The notes beneath the pieces were generated by a model. The model saw nothing but the letters and a program-made list of their open reading frames with translations, searched no databases and was not told where the DNA came from. From positions 1-21,531 of the forward strand of contig JAZNGA010000042.1 in the NCBI GenBank assembly GCA_045576235.1: a stretch of 21,531 nt of DNA. Direction: 5' to 3'. Origin of the DNA: SIG437 sp045576235 (GTDB lineage Bacteria > Bacillota > Clostridia > UBA1381 > UBA9506). Of the stretch, positions 15,646 through 21,383 are shown in pieces (the stretch's first letter is position 1; the number at the start of each line of letters is the position of its first letter). Made by a program: the position numbers and the translations under genes.

Positions 15646-15775
15646 GAATTTAGATAATCGATATCGAAAATCATCATCAATCCAAAACATTATTTTGAAA
15701 AGGTTTGTAAAAACAACTTATTTTTTTCGTATAGTGAAGGACAAAACGAAAATATTAAAATGGAGGTAAGAACAG

Positions 15776-16834
15776 ATGACAAAGAAATTTGAAGTTATTG
15801 ATGGCGAAACTTTGGTAGAAACATACATAGCTCCTACAGAGTTTATTGTAGAAAATTTAATAGCACCCGGACTGCATATTCTGTCCGGTGCTCCTAAGAT
15901 CGGCAAGTCGTGGATGGCATTCTGGTTATGCCTTCAGGTTGCAAAGGGCGAACCGGTATGGAATTTCAAAACGAGTCAGGGTACTACATTATACCTTGCT
16001 CTTGAAGATAGTCTTGAAAGAGTGCAGGACAGATTAACTTATATGACATACGATGCTCCCCCGAGTCTATATGTGACATTATTATCCGAAAGTATTGTAA
16101 CAGGTCTTGAGGAGCAGATAAGAAATTTTGTCAAAGAGCATCCCGATACAAAATTGATTATGATTGATACCTTTCAAAAAATCAGAAGCATCTCCAATGA
16201 CAATGCGTATGCGGTTGATTATAAAGATGTCGGCTACATAAAAAAGATTGCTGACGAATTAAAAATTGCAATCGTGCTCATACATCATGTAAGAAAAGAA
16301 AGTCATGATGACCCAATAAGCATGGTGTCCGGCACAAACGGAATCACAGGAGCTGCTGATTCAGTTTTTGTTCTCAAGAAGAGTAAGCGAAGCAGTGTGA
16401 ACGCAACAATGTGCTGCACAGGCAGAGACATACCATACAGAGAATTAGAACTCAACTTCAATGAGGAAACTAAGCTATGGAAATTGATAAGCGACAGTGT
16501 GGAGAATCCCGAAATACTTCTCGAAAATATAGTCGGAATTGTGGTTGAATTTATGAAAGAGAATGAAACTTTTTCAGGAACGCCTACCGAGCTTGCAGAA
16601 TTACTTTCGGGATATTGCAAAGAAAAAATTGAACCGATTACTCTGTCAAAAAGACTCAACAAGAACCAGCCCGACATCGAAGATGCAGGCATATATTACA
16701 AGTCAAAAAGAAGTAATGGGAAAAGAATAATCATACTTCAAAGAGCAGAACGGAGTAAAAAAAGTGCCGATAGTGACGGTAATCCTTATATCCCAATAAC
16801 CGTCCCTGCCGACCCTGTCGGCGAAAGTGAGTAG
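15776..16834 (+). CDS. RepA-like RecA-fold ATPase/helicase
   Basis: A 352-aa protein of the AAA_25 / RepA hexameric helicase group. Walker A is GAPKIGKS (38-45), Walker B is KLIMIDTF (D131), and IVLIHHVRK (167-173) gives the histidine motif used by RSF1010 RepA and its relatives. The C-terminal 110 residues look like a winged-helix region (SGTPTELAELL, then TLSKRLNKNQ). Such proteins unwind DNA at a plasmid origin; on integrative elements they may support replication after excision or during transfer. The start has TGGAGG eight bases upstream. It opens the plus-strand module that continues with MobC and the relaxase. No initiator or primase gene accompanies it here. Confidence 0.85.
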   Translation: MTKKFEVIDGETLVETYIAPTEFIVENLIAPGLHILSGAPKIGKSWMAFWLCLQVAKGEPVWNFKTSQGTTLYLALEDSLERVQDRLTYMTYDAPPSLYVTLLSESIVTGLEEQIRNFVKEHPDTKLIMIDTFQKIRSISNDNAYAVDYKDVGYIKKIADELKIAIVLIHHVRKESHDDPISMVSGTNGITGAADSVFVLKKSKRSSVNATMCCTGRDIPYRELELNFNEETKLWKLISDSVENPEILLENIVGIVVEFMKENETFSGTPTELAELLSGYCKEKIEPITLSKRLNKNQPDIEDAGIYYKSKRSNGKRIIILQRAERSKKSADSDGNPYIPITVPADPVGESE

Positions 16835-16950
16835 CCTCTTTTAAGAGGCTGCAAGCATCGCGCTTGGCTTTCCGCCTTGCGCATCCGCACCGCAATCCGG
16901 CGCAAATTCTCGGGCGGAAGCCCGGACCCACTTTTCAAGAAGGAGGAAAT
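16833..16950 (+). other. Candidate origin of transfer (oriT)
   Basis: Directly after the ATPase gene lies an 18-base perfect palindrome (AGCCTCTTTTAAGAGGCT, 16833-16850), then a stretch far richer in G and C than its neighbours with small dyads: CAAGC/GCTTG (16852-16866) and CGGGC-GGAA-GCCCG (16911-16924). It has no T-run, so it is not a plain terminator. Its place just upstream of mobC and the relaxase is where oriT usually lies. The nick site cannot be named. Confidence 0.5.
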
Positions 16951-16953
16951 AAA

Positions 16954-17262
16954 ATGCGTAGAAGAAATAAAGTTATAACCATAAGAGCAACTGAGTTTGA
17001 ACAAGAATTGGTAAAAGGATTAGCAAAGAAAGCGAACCTTTCTGTCACAGAATATATGCTCAGATGTGCGGCAAGTAAAAAAATAAACGTGATAGATATT
17101 AAGCCATTATATACTGAAGTTAAACGCATCGGAGGCAACATACATCAGATAGCAAAACTTGCAAACTTCGAAAAGATAAAGGCAGTAAATCTGGAAGGCG
17201 TTCAAGATGAATTAACTAAGATATATGAAGAACTTCAAAAGATTGTTAAGAGGTGTTCCTGA
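16954..17262 (+). CDS. mobC: MobC-type mobilization accessory protein
   Basis: A 102-aa protein. Residues 6-35 (KVITIRATEFEQELVKGLAK, then LSVTEYMLRCA) form a ribbon-helix-helix DNA-binding unit; residues about 52-65 (KRIGGNIHQIAKLAN) carry the G-x-N-x-Q-I-A-K motif typical of MobC. The C-terminus is a helix. MobC proteins bind oriT and help the relaxase open the strands at the nick site. The ATG at 16954 follows AAGGAGG; an upstream in-frame start would run through the GC-rich oriT-like stretch. Its TGA overlaps the relaxase ATG (TGATG), so the two are translationally coupled. Confidence 0.85.
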   Translation: MRRRNKVITIRATEFEQELVKGLAKKANLSVTEYMLRCAASKKINVIDIKPLYTEVKRIGGNIHQIAKLANFEKIKAVNLEGVQDELTKIYEELQKIVKRCS

Positions 17263-18542
17263 TGGCAGTTGTAAAAGCGATTAACAATAAAAATCAAACA
17301 GGCGGCGGAATGGCATTTTCCATAACTTATGCATCGAAAGATAAGAAAACTATTCTCGCTGACGGAACGAAACTGGTAACGGGAATCAGATGTACTCCTG
17401 ACACAGCATACCAAGAATTTATGACAACAAAACATCTCTATGATAAAGCAGACGGAAAATATTTTTATCACTATATGCAATCATTCAGTCCCGAAGAAAA
17501 AGTCTCACCTGAAACCGTACATGAGATTGGAGTTAAGCTTGCAAATGAATGCTTCCCCGGACACGAAATCGTTGTTGGCACTCATGTAGAAAAACATCAC
17601 TTACATAATCACATAGTGGTAAACAGTGTTGGCATAGATACGGGTAAAAAACTTCATCAGGATAACCATTCGCTTGACCATATAAGAAGTATATCTGACA
17701 GACTTTGTTTGGAATACGGATTAAGCATTATTGAAAACAAAGATCAGAAAACTGCTAAAGGTATGAGTCACGGAGAATACACTGCAGCCTCAAAGGGTTA
17801 CAGTTGGAAATTCCAGCTTATAAATACCATTGAAGATGCAATGAATGTTTGCAAAAAGAAGAAAGAATTCATTGCTTATATGGAAAGCGAAGGCTACAAA
17901 GTTAACTGGACAGATGCGAGAAAAACTATCTGTTACACCGCGCCTAATGGAATGAAATGCAGAGATTATAAATTGCACGAAGATAAATTTTTAAAGGAGA
18001 ACATGGAAAATGAATTCAAATTTAGAGAAATTGAAGGAAATGAATCGGCGTACTCAGTCGATAGATTTAACACCGATAGTGAATTGTCTGGAGGATTTGA
18101 ATATGAAAATCGACAGACTTTCGGAGCAGAAACGGGACAAACTTACGGAGAGAATGGAGTTGCTTTCCGAACAGGTTGGGAAGACACAAGATCAAATTTA
18201 CAAGACAACCGAAGCGAAACTCAGGAAGATTTATATCAAGATACTGCAGATAGCAGGAGCAGCATCGGTGGCAATGATTTTGATTTCAGTATTGCTCAGC
18301 GTGTGCTTAAGTTTGTTAAGGATGTTTCGGATGTAGGCAGAAAGAGAGATTACGATGAAGATGATACAATGGCTCTGTCTTTAATCACAGGCCTAACGGC
18401 ATCGATGGTATGCATTTTAATCGAAATCATAAAAAATGCTCAGGAAGATGAACTTACAGAAGAATTTATAGAAGAAACACTCGATAGCATAGAGGAAACC
18501 GAGCAAGATGAAGACATTGAGTTCGGAGAAATGAGTATGTAA
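17262..18542 (+). CDS. MOBP-type relaxase
   Basis: A 426-aa relaxase that would nick oriT and carry the strand through transfer. Y23 (ITYASKDKKT) is the candidate nucleophile by position. The metal-binding histidine motif is HVEKHHLHNHIVVNSV (H108, H113, H115, H117), the hallmark of the Relaxase (PF03432) family. The catalytic domain ends near residue 245. Beyond it the protein is hydrophilic and low in complexity (250-345), exactly where a second gene overlaps in another frame, and near the end is a hydrophobic helix (MALSLITGLTASMVCILIEII), followed by an acidic tail. The ATG follows GAGGTG. There is no helicase domain. At 426 residues it is short compared with many MOBP enzymes but not truncated: the stop is followed by non-coding structured DNA. 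Confidence 0.88.
   Translation: MAVVKAINNKNQTGGGMAFSITYASKDKKTILADGTKLVTGIRCTPDTAYQEFMTTKHLYDKADGKYFYHYMQSFSPEEKVSPETVHEIGVKLANECFPGHEIVVGTHVEKHHLHNHIVVNSVGIDTGKKLHQDNHSLDHIRSISDRLCLEYGLSIIENKDQKTAKGMSHGEYTAASKGYSWKFQLINTIEDAMNVCKKKKEFIAYMESEGYKVNWTDARKTICYTAPNGMKCRDYKLHEDKFLKENMENEFKFREIEGNESAYSVDRFNTDSELSGGFEYENRQTFGAETGQTYGENGVAFRTGWEDTRSNLQDNRSETQEDLYQDTADSRSSIGGNDFDFSIAQRVLKFVKDVSDVGRKRDYDEDDTMALSLITGLTASMVCILIEIIKNAQEDELTEEFIEETLDSIEETEQDEDIEFGEMSM
18010..18336 (+). CDS. MobB-like membrane protein encoded inside the relaxase gene
   Basis: A 108-aa reading frame in the +1 frame relative to the relaxase. An AAAGGAG site lies about 10 bases before the ATG. Residues 1-72 are highly charged and predicted coiled coil (IDRLSEQKRDKLTERMELLSEQ); residues 79-103 are one clear membrane helix (ILQIAGAASVAMILISVLLS) ending in basic residues. 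A random shadow frame would rarely give a heptad-like helix followed by a clean membrane segment. In RSF1010 and ColE1, mobB genes overlap mobA in the same manner, and MobB there has a membrane helix and aids transfer, so the analogy is close. The relaxase sequence over this span is disordered, as expected where two frames are constrained. Confidence 0.65.
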   Translation: MNSNLEKLKEMNRRTQSIDLTPIVNCLEDLNMKIDRLSEQKRDKLTERMELLSEQVGKTQDQIYKTTEAKLRKIYIKILQIAGAASVAMILISVLLSVCLSLLRMFRM

Positions 18543-18581
18543 AAAGTATAAACTACTATATTTATCCTTGTTGCCTGTCTC

Positions 18582-18659
18582 TCACTGAAAATTTATAAAT
18601 GAGATTTGGCGGTCATCTGCAGGAGAATATTAAAACTCTTGCAGACATTTATTCAGTGA
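18582..18659 (+). other. Long structured leader downstream of the relaxase
   Basis: Nested pairings: TCACTGAA with TTCAGTGA (18582-18589/18652-18659), TAAAT with ATTTA, and TCTGCAGGAG with CTCTTGCAGA (18616-18625/18636-18645, one wobble). No T-run follows, so it is not a simple terminator. A 27-codon frame starting at the ATG at 18599 (ending 18682) reads through it, without a good ribosome binding site. It may be an RNA structure in the leader of the 49-aa gene, or a DNA site. Confidence 0.45.
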
Positions 18660-18692
18660 TATGGGTAACAAACAAATATTGAGGAAAGGAGA

Positions 18693-18754
18693 ATGCCAAT
18701 ATGTATAAATTTTACCATTTGGCATACAATATCCCATAAGGGAGGCGTATGCCA
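18693..18754 (+). promoter_or_regulatory. Translational switch candidate before the 49-aa gene
   Basis: Three segments can pair in two exclusive ways. ATGCCAA (18693-18699) pairs with TTGGCAT (18719-18725), and TGGCATAC (18720-18727) pairs with GTATGCCA (18747-18754). The second hairpin, helped by CCC/GGG (18733-18735/18740-18742), encloses the ribosome binding site GGGAGG and the start codon of the 49-aa gene. The first pairing would free them. A leader frame begins at the first segment, as in erm-type attenuators. Confidence 0.5.
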
Positions 18755-18758
18755 CTGA
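18693..18758 (+). CDS. Possible leader peptide
   Basis: A 21-codon frame (MPICINFTIWHTISHKGGVCH) with GAGG and AAGGAG just upstream; its TGA lies 10 bases inside the following gene. An alternative 12-codon frame starts at 18701 with better spacing to GGAG. Either would move ribosomes through the switch-like stems described next. Coding status is uncertain. Confidence 0.35.
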   Translation: MPICINFTIWHTISHKGGVCH

Positions 18759-18898
18759 ATGTAAATGCTAAGGAAATATGGCTCAGTTACTTCAACAAGG
18801 TTTTATTCGAAAAAGGTATAATTACAGAAAAAGAAAAAAACAAGATGAGTAATCTGATATACAAACAGTGCCATAGTCCAAATTCAAAGAAAAAATAA
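18749..18898 (+). CDS. 49-aa conserved-type mobile-element protein
   Basis: Encodes MPLNVNAKEIWLSYFNKVLF followed by EKGIITEKEKNKM and a basic tail. The pattern WLSYFN-LFEKGIITEKE-NKM resembles short SHOCT-like proteins that often sit beside relaxase or recombinase genes in clostridial elements. SHOCT-like helices tend to mediate oligomer contacts. The ribosome binding site GGAGG is only three bases from the ATG and inside a hairpin, so expression is probably conditional. A strong terminator follows. Function unknown; a small excision or transfer control protein is a guess. Confidence 0.6.
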   Translation: MPLNVNAKEIWLSYFNKVLFEKGIITEKEKNKMSNLIYKQCHSPNSKKK

Positions 18899-18902
18899 CG
18901 AT

Positions 18903-18941
18903 AAAATCCCTCAAGGAGCTTATGACTCTTTGAGGGATTTT
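18903..18941. terminator. Strong bidirectional terminator
   Basis: AAAATCCCTCAA pairs perfectly with TTGAGGGATTTT, extended by GGAG/CTCT (one wobble) to 16 pairs around a 7-base loop. It lies 4 bases after the 49-aa stop and 1 base beyond the stop of the convergent toxin gene. A-rich sequence on one side and T-rich on the other let it work both ways. Confidence 0.85.
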
Positions 18942-18942
18942 G

Positions 18943-19275
18943 TTATTCTTCGTCATTCAATTCTATATCATCAAAAATGATTTTAAGATAATCTCTTCGT
19001 CCATACAGTACTCGATAGATAGAAACATATTCGTCATCGGCTTTGTAGAATACAAGATAATTTCCGCTGACGATAAAGCGGTAATCTGTATCAAAAGGCA
19101 CCTTGGTCGATAATGACGGTCCCATATGAGGAGAAATTTCCAAACGGCTATAATCTTCAATGATACGCTTGATTACATTATTTGCAGCTATGGGATTCGA
19201 CAAATCATTTTCGATATAAGACTTAATTTCTTTTAAATCGTTTAATGCAGTTGGGGTAACTCGAATTTTCATCAT
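18943..19275 (-). CDS. RelE/ParE-family toxin
   Basis: A 110-aa protein with the compact RelE/ParE layout: an N-terminal strand and two helices (MKIRVTPTALNDLKEIKSYI, then DLSNPIAANNVIKRIIEDYSRL), followed by the strands RFIVSGNYLVFYKAD and VSIYRVLYGRRDYLKIIFDD. The R-V-L-Y-G-R-R-D-Y ending is typical of the family. RelE toxins cut mRNA on the ribosome and ParE types block gyrase; the subtype cannot be told. Its start overlaps the antitoxin stop by one base (TAATG), and a second ATG follows at once. In the genomic context it could stabilise the integrated element or be an older chromosomal pair. Confidence 0.85.
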   Translation of the reverse strand: MMKIRVTPTALNDLKEIKSYIENDLSNPIAANNVIKRIIEDYSRLEISPHMGPSLSTKVPFDTDYRFIVSGNYLVFYKADDEYVSIYRVLYGRRDYLKIIFDDIELNDEE

Positions 19276-19520
19276 TATACCCCCAAAGCAGCTTTTACAT
19301 CGTCATTAGATAACCATCCGTTTTCTTTTGCTGATTTTTCAGCTTCGGCAAGTTTGCCCATAAGTTTAATAATAGCTTTTGTTTTTTCGTATTCTTCCAT
19401 ATCGACAATGGCATAACGACCTCTGCCGTTCTTTGTAAGGAACACCGGCTCTTCAAATGAAATTTCTTTTAACACTTCTGCATAGTTTCTTAAATCTGAA
19501 ACAGGTCTAATATTTGGCAT
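19275..19520 (-). CDS. Phd/YefM-family antitoxin
   Basis: An 81-aa protein starting MPNIRPVSDLRNYAEVLKEI, the standard N-terminal fold of Phd/YefM antitoxins, with PVFLTKNGRGRYAIVDMEEYE in the middle and a flexible, acidic C-terminus that would wrap the toxin. These bind the toxin and repress their own operon as a dimer. A strong AAAGGAGGT site precedes the ATG. The TGTTGTA/TACAACA inverted repeat around the promoter is a likely operator. It forms a two-gene operon with the toxin. Confidence 0.88.
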   Translation of the reverse strand: MPNIRPVSDLRNYAEVLKEISFEEPVFLTKNGRGRYAIVDMEEYEKTKAIIKLMGKLAEAEKSAKENGWLSNDDVKAALGV

Positions 19521-19551
19521 AAAAAAACCTCCTTTAATATCTGTTGTAATT

Positions 19552-19580
19552 ATTGTATCATAATTTTAAGTAAAATACAA
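19552..19580 (-). promoter_or_regulatory. Promoter and operator of the toxin-antitoxin pair
   Basis: On the minus strand TTGTAT (complement of 19575-19580) and TACAAT (complement of 19552-19557) are 17 bases apart. TGTTGTA (19542-19548) and TACAACA (19576-19582) form an inverted repeat flanking the -10 box, a plausible antitoxin-binding site. Confidence 0.6.
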
Positions 19581-19599
19581 CAACAAAATTGAATTTTTC

Positions 19600-19637
19600 A
19601 AAAAAATTTACGCATAGCTTTGAATACTATGCGTAAA
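19600..19637 (-). terminator. Terminator of the SASP gene
   Basis: TTTACGCATAG and CTATGCGTAAA (19607-19617/19627-19637) pair perfectly (11 pairs) around a 9-base loop, followed on the minus strand by seven T (complement of 19600-19606). It starts five bases after the SASP stop, so it closes that gene. Confidence 0.88.
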
Positions 19638-19641
19638 TCGT

Positions 19642-19887
19642 TTAAATTACTATCCTATATTCATACCCGATTTTATGCACATGACCATCAAGAGTGCGGT
19701 TGTTTCGGGTGAAAAATACAGTTCGCACGGGACAGATGTTATTAACCATCTGACCGCCGATTGAACCTGCCTGTTTAGATGTTAAGTCGCCATTGTAACC
19801 CTGTTTTAAGTTAACGCCAACTTCATTTGCAACTTCCATCTTGAATCTGTTAAGAGCTTCTTTAGCTTCAGGAACTACTTTTTTCAT
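19642..19887 (-). CDS. Alpha/beta-type small acid-soluble spore protein with unusual tail
   Basis: An 81-aa protein. Residues 1-48 match the alpha/beta SASP pattern: EAKEALNRFKMEVANEVGV holds the germination-protease site (E-V-A before N-E), and GYNGDLTSKQAGSIGGQMV is the second DNA-binding helix region. These proteins coat spore DNA and protect it from UV and heat, then are digested on germination. After GGQMV the family normally continues with KKMI and a short end; here the last 32 residues (starting NNICPVRTVFFTR) are unlike it, so a rearranged 3' end is possible. I chose the ATG at 19887, behind AAGGAG; the frame is open 13 codons further up but the only start there has no ribosome binding site and lies close to the predicted start of transcription. 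Confidence 0.8.
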   Translation of the reverse strand: MKKVVPEAKEALNRFKMEVANEVGVNLKQGYNGDLTSKQAGSIGGQMVNNICPVRTVFFTRNNRTLDGHVHKIGYEYRIVI

Positions 19888-19946
19888 TTTTTCATTTCTC
19901 CTTGATAAATTATTTTCAGGCATCAACTATCTTTCTGCCTTGATAA

Positions 19947-19976
19947 TATTTTGCACTTCAAGCAATCATTTATTCA
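19947..19976 (-). promoter_or_regulatory. Sigma-G-like promoter of the SASP gene
   Basis: On the minus strand TGAATA (complement of 19971-19976) and CAAAATA (complement of 19947-19953) are 17 bases apart, close to the forespore sigma-G pattern (TGAATA, then CATACTA-like). Transcription would start about 50 bases before the SASP ATG. This fits expression late in sporulation. Confidence 0.55.
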
Positions 19977-20040
19977 GGTAAATTTTGTTCATTTTTGCTG
20001 ATTTTTGCATTATTTTTTCATTTTCGCGTGTGGCGTCTTT

Positions 20041-20080
20041 TTTTGCAAAAGTTGACACAATGCGCAAAAACTGCTATAAT
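20041..20080 (+). promoter_or_regulatory. Consensus promoter of the LacI gene with nearby palindrome
   Basis: TTGACA (20052-20057) and TATAAT (20075-20080) are a full consensus match with 17-base spacing. The palindrome TTTTGCAAAA (20041-20050) abuts the -35 box and a TGCGCA dyad (20061-20066) lies in the spacer; both could be self-operators of the LacI protein. Confidence 0.85.
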
Positions 20081-20113
20081 ATAACAAACAGAGCAAACTC
20101 GGAGGAAGCCAAA

Positions 20114-21109
20114 ATGAAAAATATCACTTTAGCTGACATCGCAGCTAAAACAGGATATTCTATAAACACAGTGTCTCACGCTTTAAATGACAAGCCTGAC
20201 ATATCAAAAAAAACAAAAGAATATATCACAAAAACTGCCGACGAACTGGGCTACATAATGAACATCTCCGCAGGTGCCCTGCGTTCAGGAAAAACGAAAA
20301 ACATTGCGATTATTTTGGGCGACATCTCAAATCCTCATTTTTCAATTATGATAAAGGAAATTGAGAATGAATTGCGAAAAAAAGGCTATAACGCTTTCAT
20401 TCTTAACACAGAAGAAAGACAGGACTTTGAGAAATCTGCAATCATATCTGCCATAGGCAAGGGCGTTGACGGAATCATTCTCTGTCCTGTTCAGGAAAGC
20501 AGAGAAAATATTGAATTTTTAGATAAAAAAGGTGTGCATTATGTTTTAATTGGAAGACGCTTTGACGAAAATAGCAACTATGTTATATGCGATGACAAAA
20601 ACAGCGGAAAAATTGCAGCAATGCATATGTTTAAAGAAAACCGAAGCAAAATTCTCTTTTTATCAGGTCCGCCCCACATTTCCAGTGCAAAGGAAAGACT
20701 TGAAGGCATTTTAGAAGCCTACCGGGAGGCTGAAATTTCCGAAGATAACTTATCCGTCGTTGAAGTCGATATTACAAACACAGAAAAAACAATAGAAAAC
20801 ATTCTTTTAGAGCATTCAGGCTTCGAGTCAGTAATCTGTTTTAATGACCTGATTGCAATGCAGGTATGCCACTGTTTAAAGGAGCTTAATCAAAAAGTTC
20901 CGCAGGATGTTTCTGTTATTGGCTTTGATGACATAGCTTCAAAATTTTATTTCACGCCTATGCTTTCTTCTGTCACAGCGTCAAAACGAAAAATGTCACA
21001 CTTAGCAGTCAAAATCCTGATTGAAGCCATTTCAGAAGAAACTATAACCCCACAAAACATTGTTTTGGAAACAGCTCTTGTGCATCGTGACACGACAAAT
21101 GAAGTTTAA
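20114..21109 (+). CDS. LacI-family transcriptional regulator
   Basis: A 331-aa regulator. Residues 1-55 hold the LacI helix-turn-helix and hinge (ITLADIAAKTGYSINTVSHA, then LGYIMNISAGAL). The remainder is the periplasmic-binding-protein-like sensor: IAIILGDISNPHFSIMI, GVDGIILCPV, RSKILFLSGPP and VSVIGFDDIASKFYFTPMLSSV. This family binds a sugar or related effector and releases its operator. The ATG at 20114 follows GGAGG at 20101; the frame is open upstream, but the promoter itself would be inside such a longer gene, so the short form is right. An oxidoreductase of the Gfo/Idh/MocA type lies just downstream on the other strand and could be a target. It is part of the chromosomal flank. Confidence 0.92.
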   Translation: MKNITLADIAAKTGYSINTVSHALNDKPDISKKTKEYITKTADELGYIMNISAGALRSGKTKNIAIILGDISNPHFSIMIKEIENELRKKGYNAFILNTEERQDFEKSAIISAIGKGVDGIILCPVQESRENIEFLDKKGVHYVLIGRRFDENSNYVICDDKNSGKIAAMHMFKENRSKILFLSGPPHISSAKERLEGILEAYREAEISEDNLSVVEVDITNTEKTIENILLEHSGFESVICFNDLIAMQVCHCLKELNQKVPQDVSVIGFDDIASKFYFTPMLSSVTASKRKMSHLAVKILIEAISEETITPQNIVLETALVHRDTTNEV

Positions 21110-21131
21110 AATTTCCTTTAAAAAATAAAAC

Positions 21132-21169
21132 GAGGGACTGTAGCAAACCTGCTACGGCCCCTCATTTTT
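21132..21169 (+). terminator. Terminator of the LacI gene
   Basis: GAGGG-ACT-GTAGCA pairs with TGCTAC-GGC-CCCTC around a 4-base loop (with one mismatch), followed by ATTTTTATT. It lies 22 bases past the LacI stop. Confidence 0.85.
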
Positions 21170-21193
21170 ATTCATTTAAAAACATAGCTTTTC

Positions 21194-21349
21194 TCAATTT
21201 TTCGCTTTGCGCTCTTCATTTGCCCTTTTCACGATATCCCAGGTTGCCGCCATAACTGTTTCCCTGTGAACCTCGCAATTAAGAGTGTTGAAAATTCCCG
21301 CAAAATCAAATGGGTGTAGTTCATTCCGCTCCAAAAACAAATGAAAAGC
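21194..21349 (-). pseudogene. Short coding remnant
   Basis: Fifty-one sense codons between two in-frame stops read FHLFLERNELHPFDFAGIFN, then TLNCEVHRETVMAATWDIVK and RANEERKAKN. The composition looks protein-like, yet there is no usable ATG or ribosome binding site before it. It may be the degraded 3' end of a gene that once followed the oxidoreductase. I do not recognise the family. Confidence 0.3.
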
Positions 21350-21383
21350 TCATAATTATAATCCTCTCTTTTCAGCCTTCATA

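Larger units (their letters stand above)
2052..18942. mobile_element. Integrative mobilizable element (ends approximate)
   Basis: A serine recombinase gene lies at one edge with its 3' end toward the flank, a relaxase/MobC module lies near the other edge, and accessory genes fill the middle. No mating-pore (VirB4-like, coupling protein) gene is present, which fits an element mobilized by others. The left end should fall between the AraC stop (2047) and the recombinase stop (2117). The right end should fall between the strong terminator ending at 18941 and the SASP terminator at 19600; the Phd/RelE pair may be inside or outside. I compared both edges by eye and found no convincing direct repeat. 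Large serine recombinases often use cores of only two or three bases, so this does not argue against insertion. Confidence 0.7.

Noticed and set aside
16833..16850. Perfect palindrome after the ATPase gene as a terminator
   Set aside because: No T-run follows on either strand; a role in the oriT-like stretch is more likely.
19985..20113. Longer LacI protein starting at 19985
   Set aside because: It would place the perfect consensus promoter inside the gene, while the ATG at 20114 has a GGAGG site and starts the family domain.
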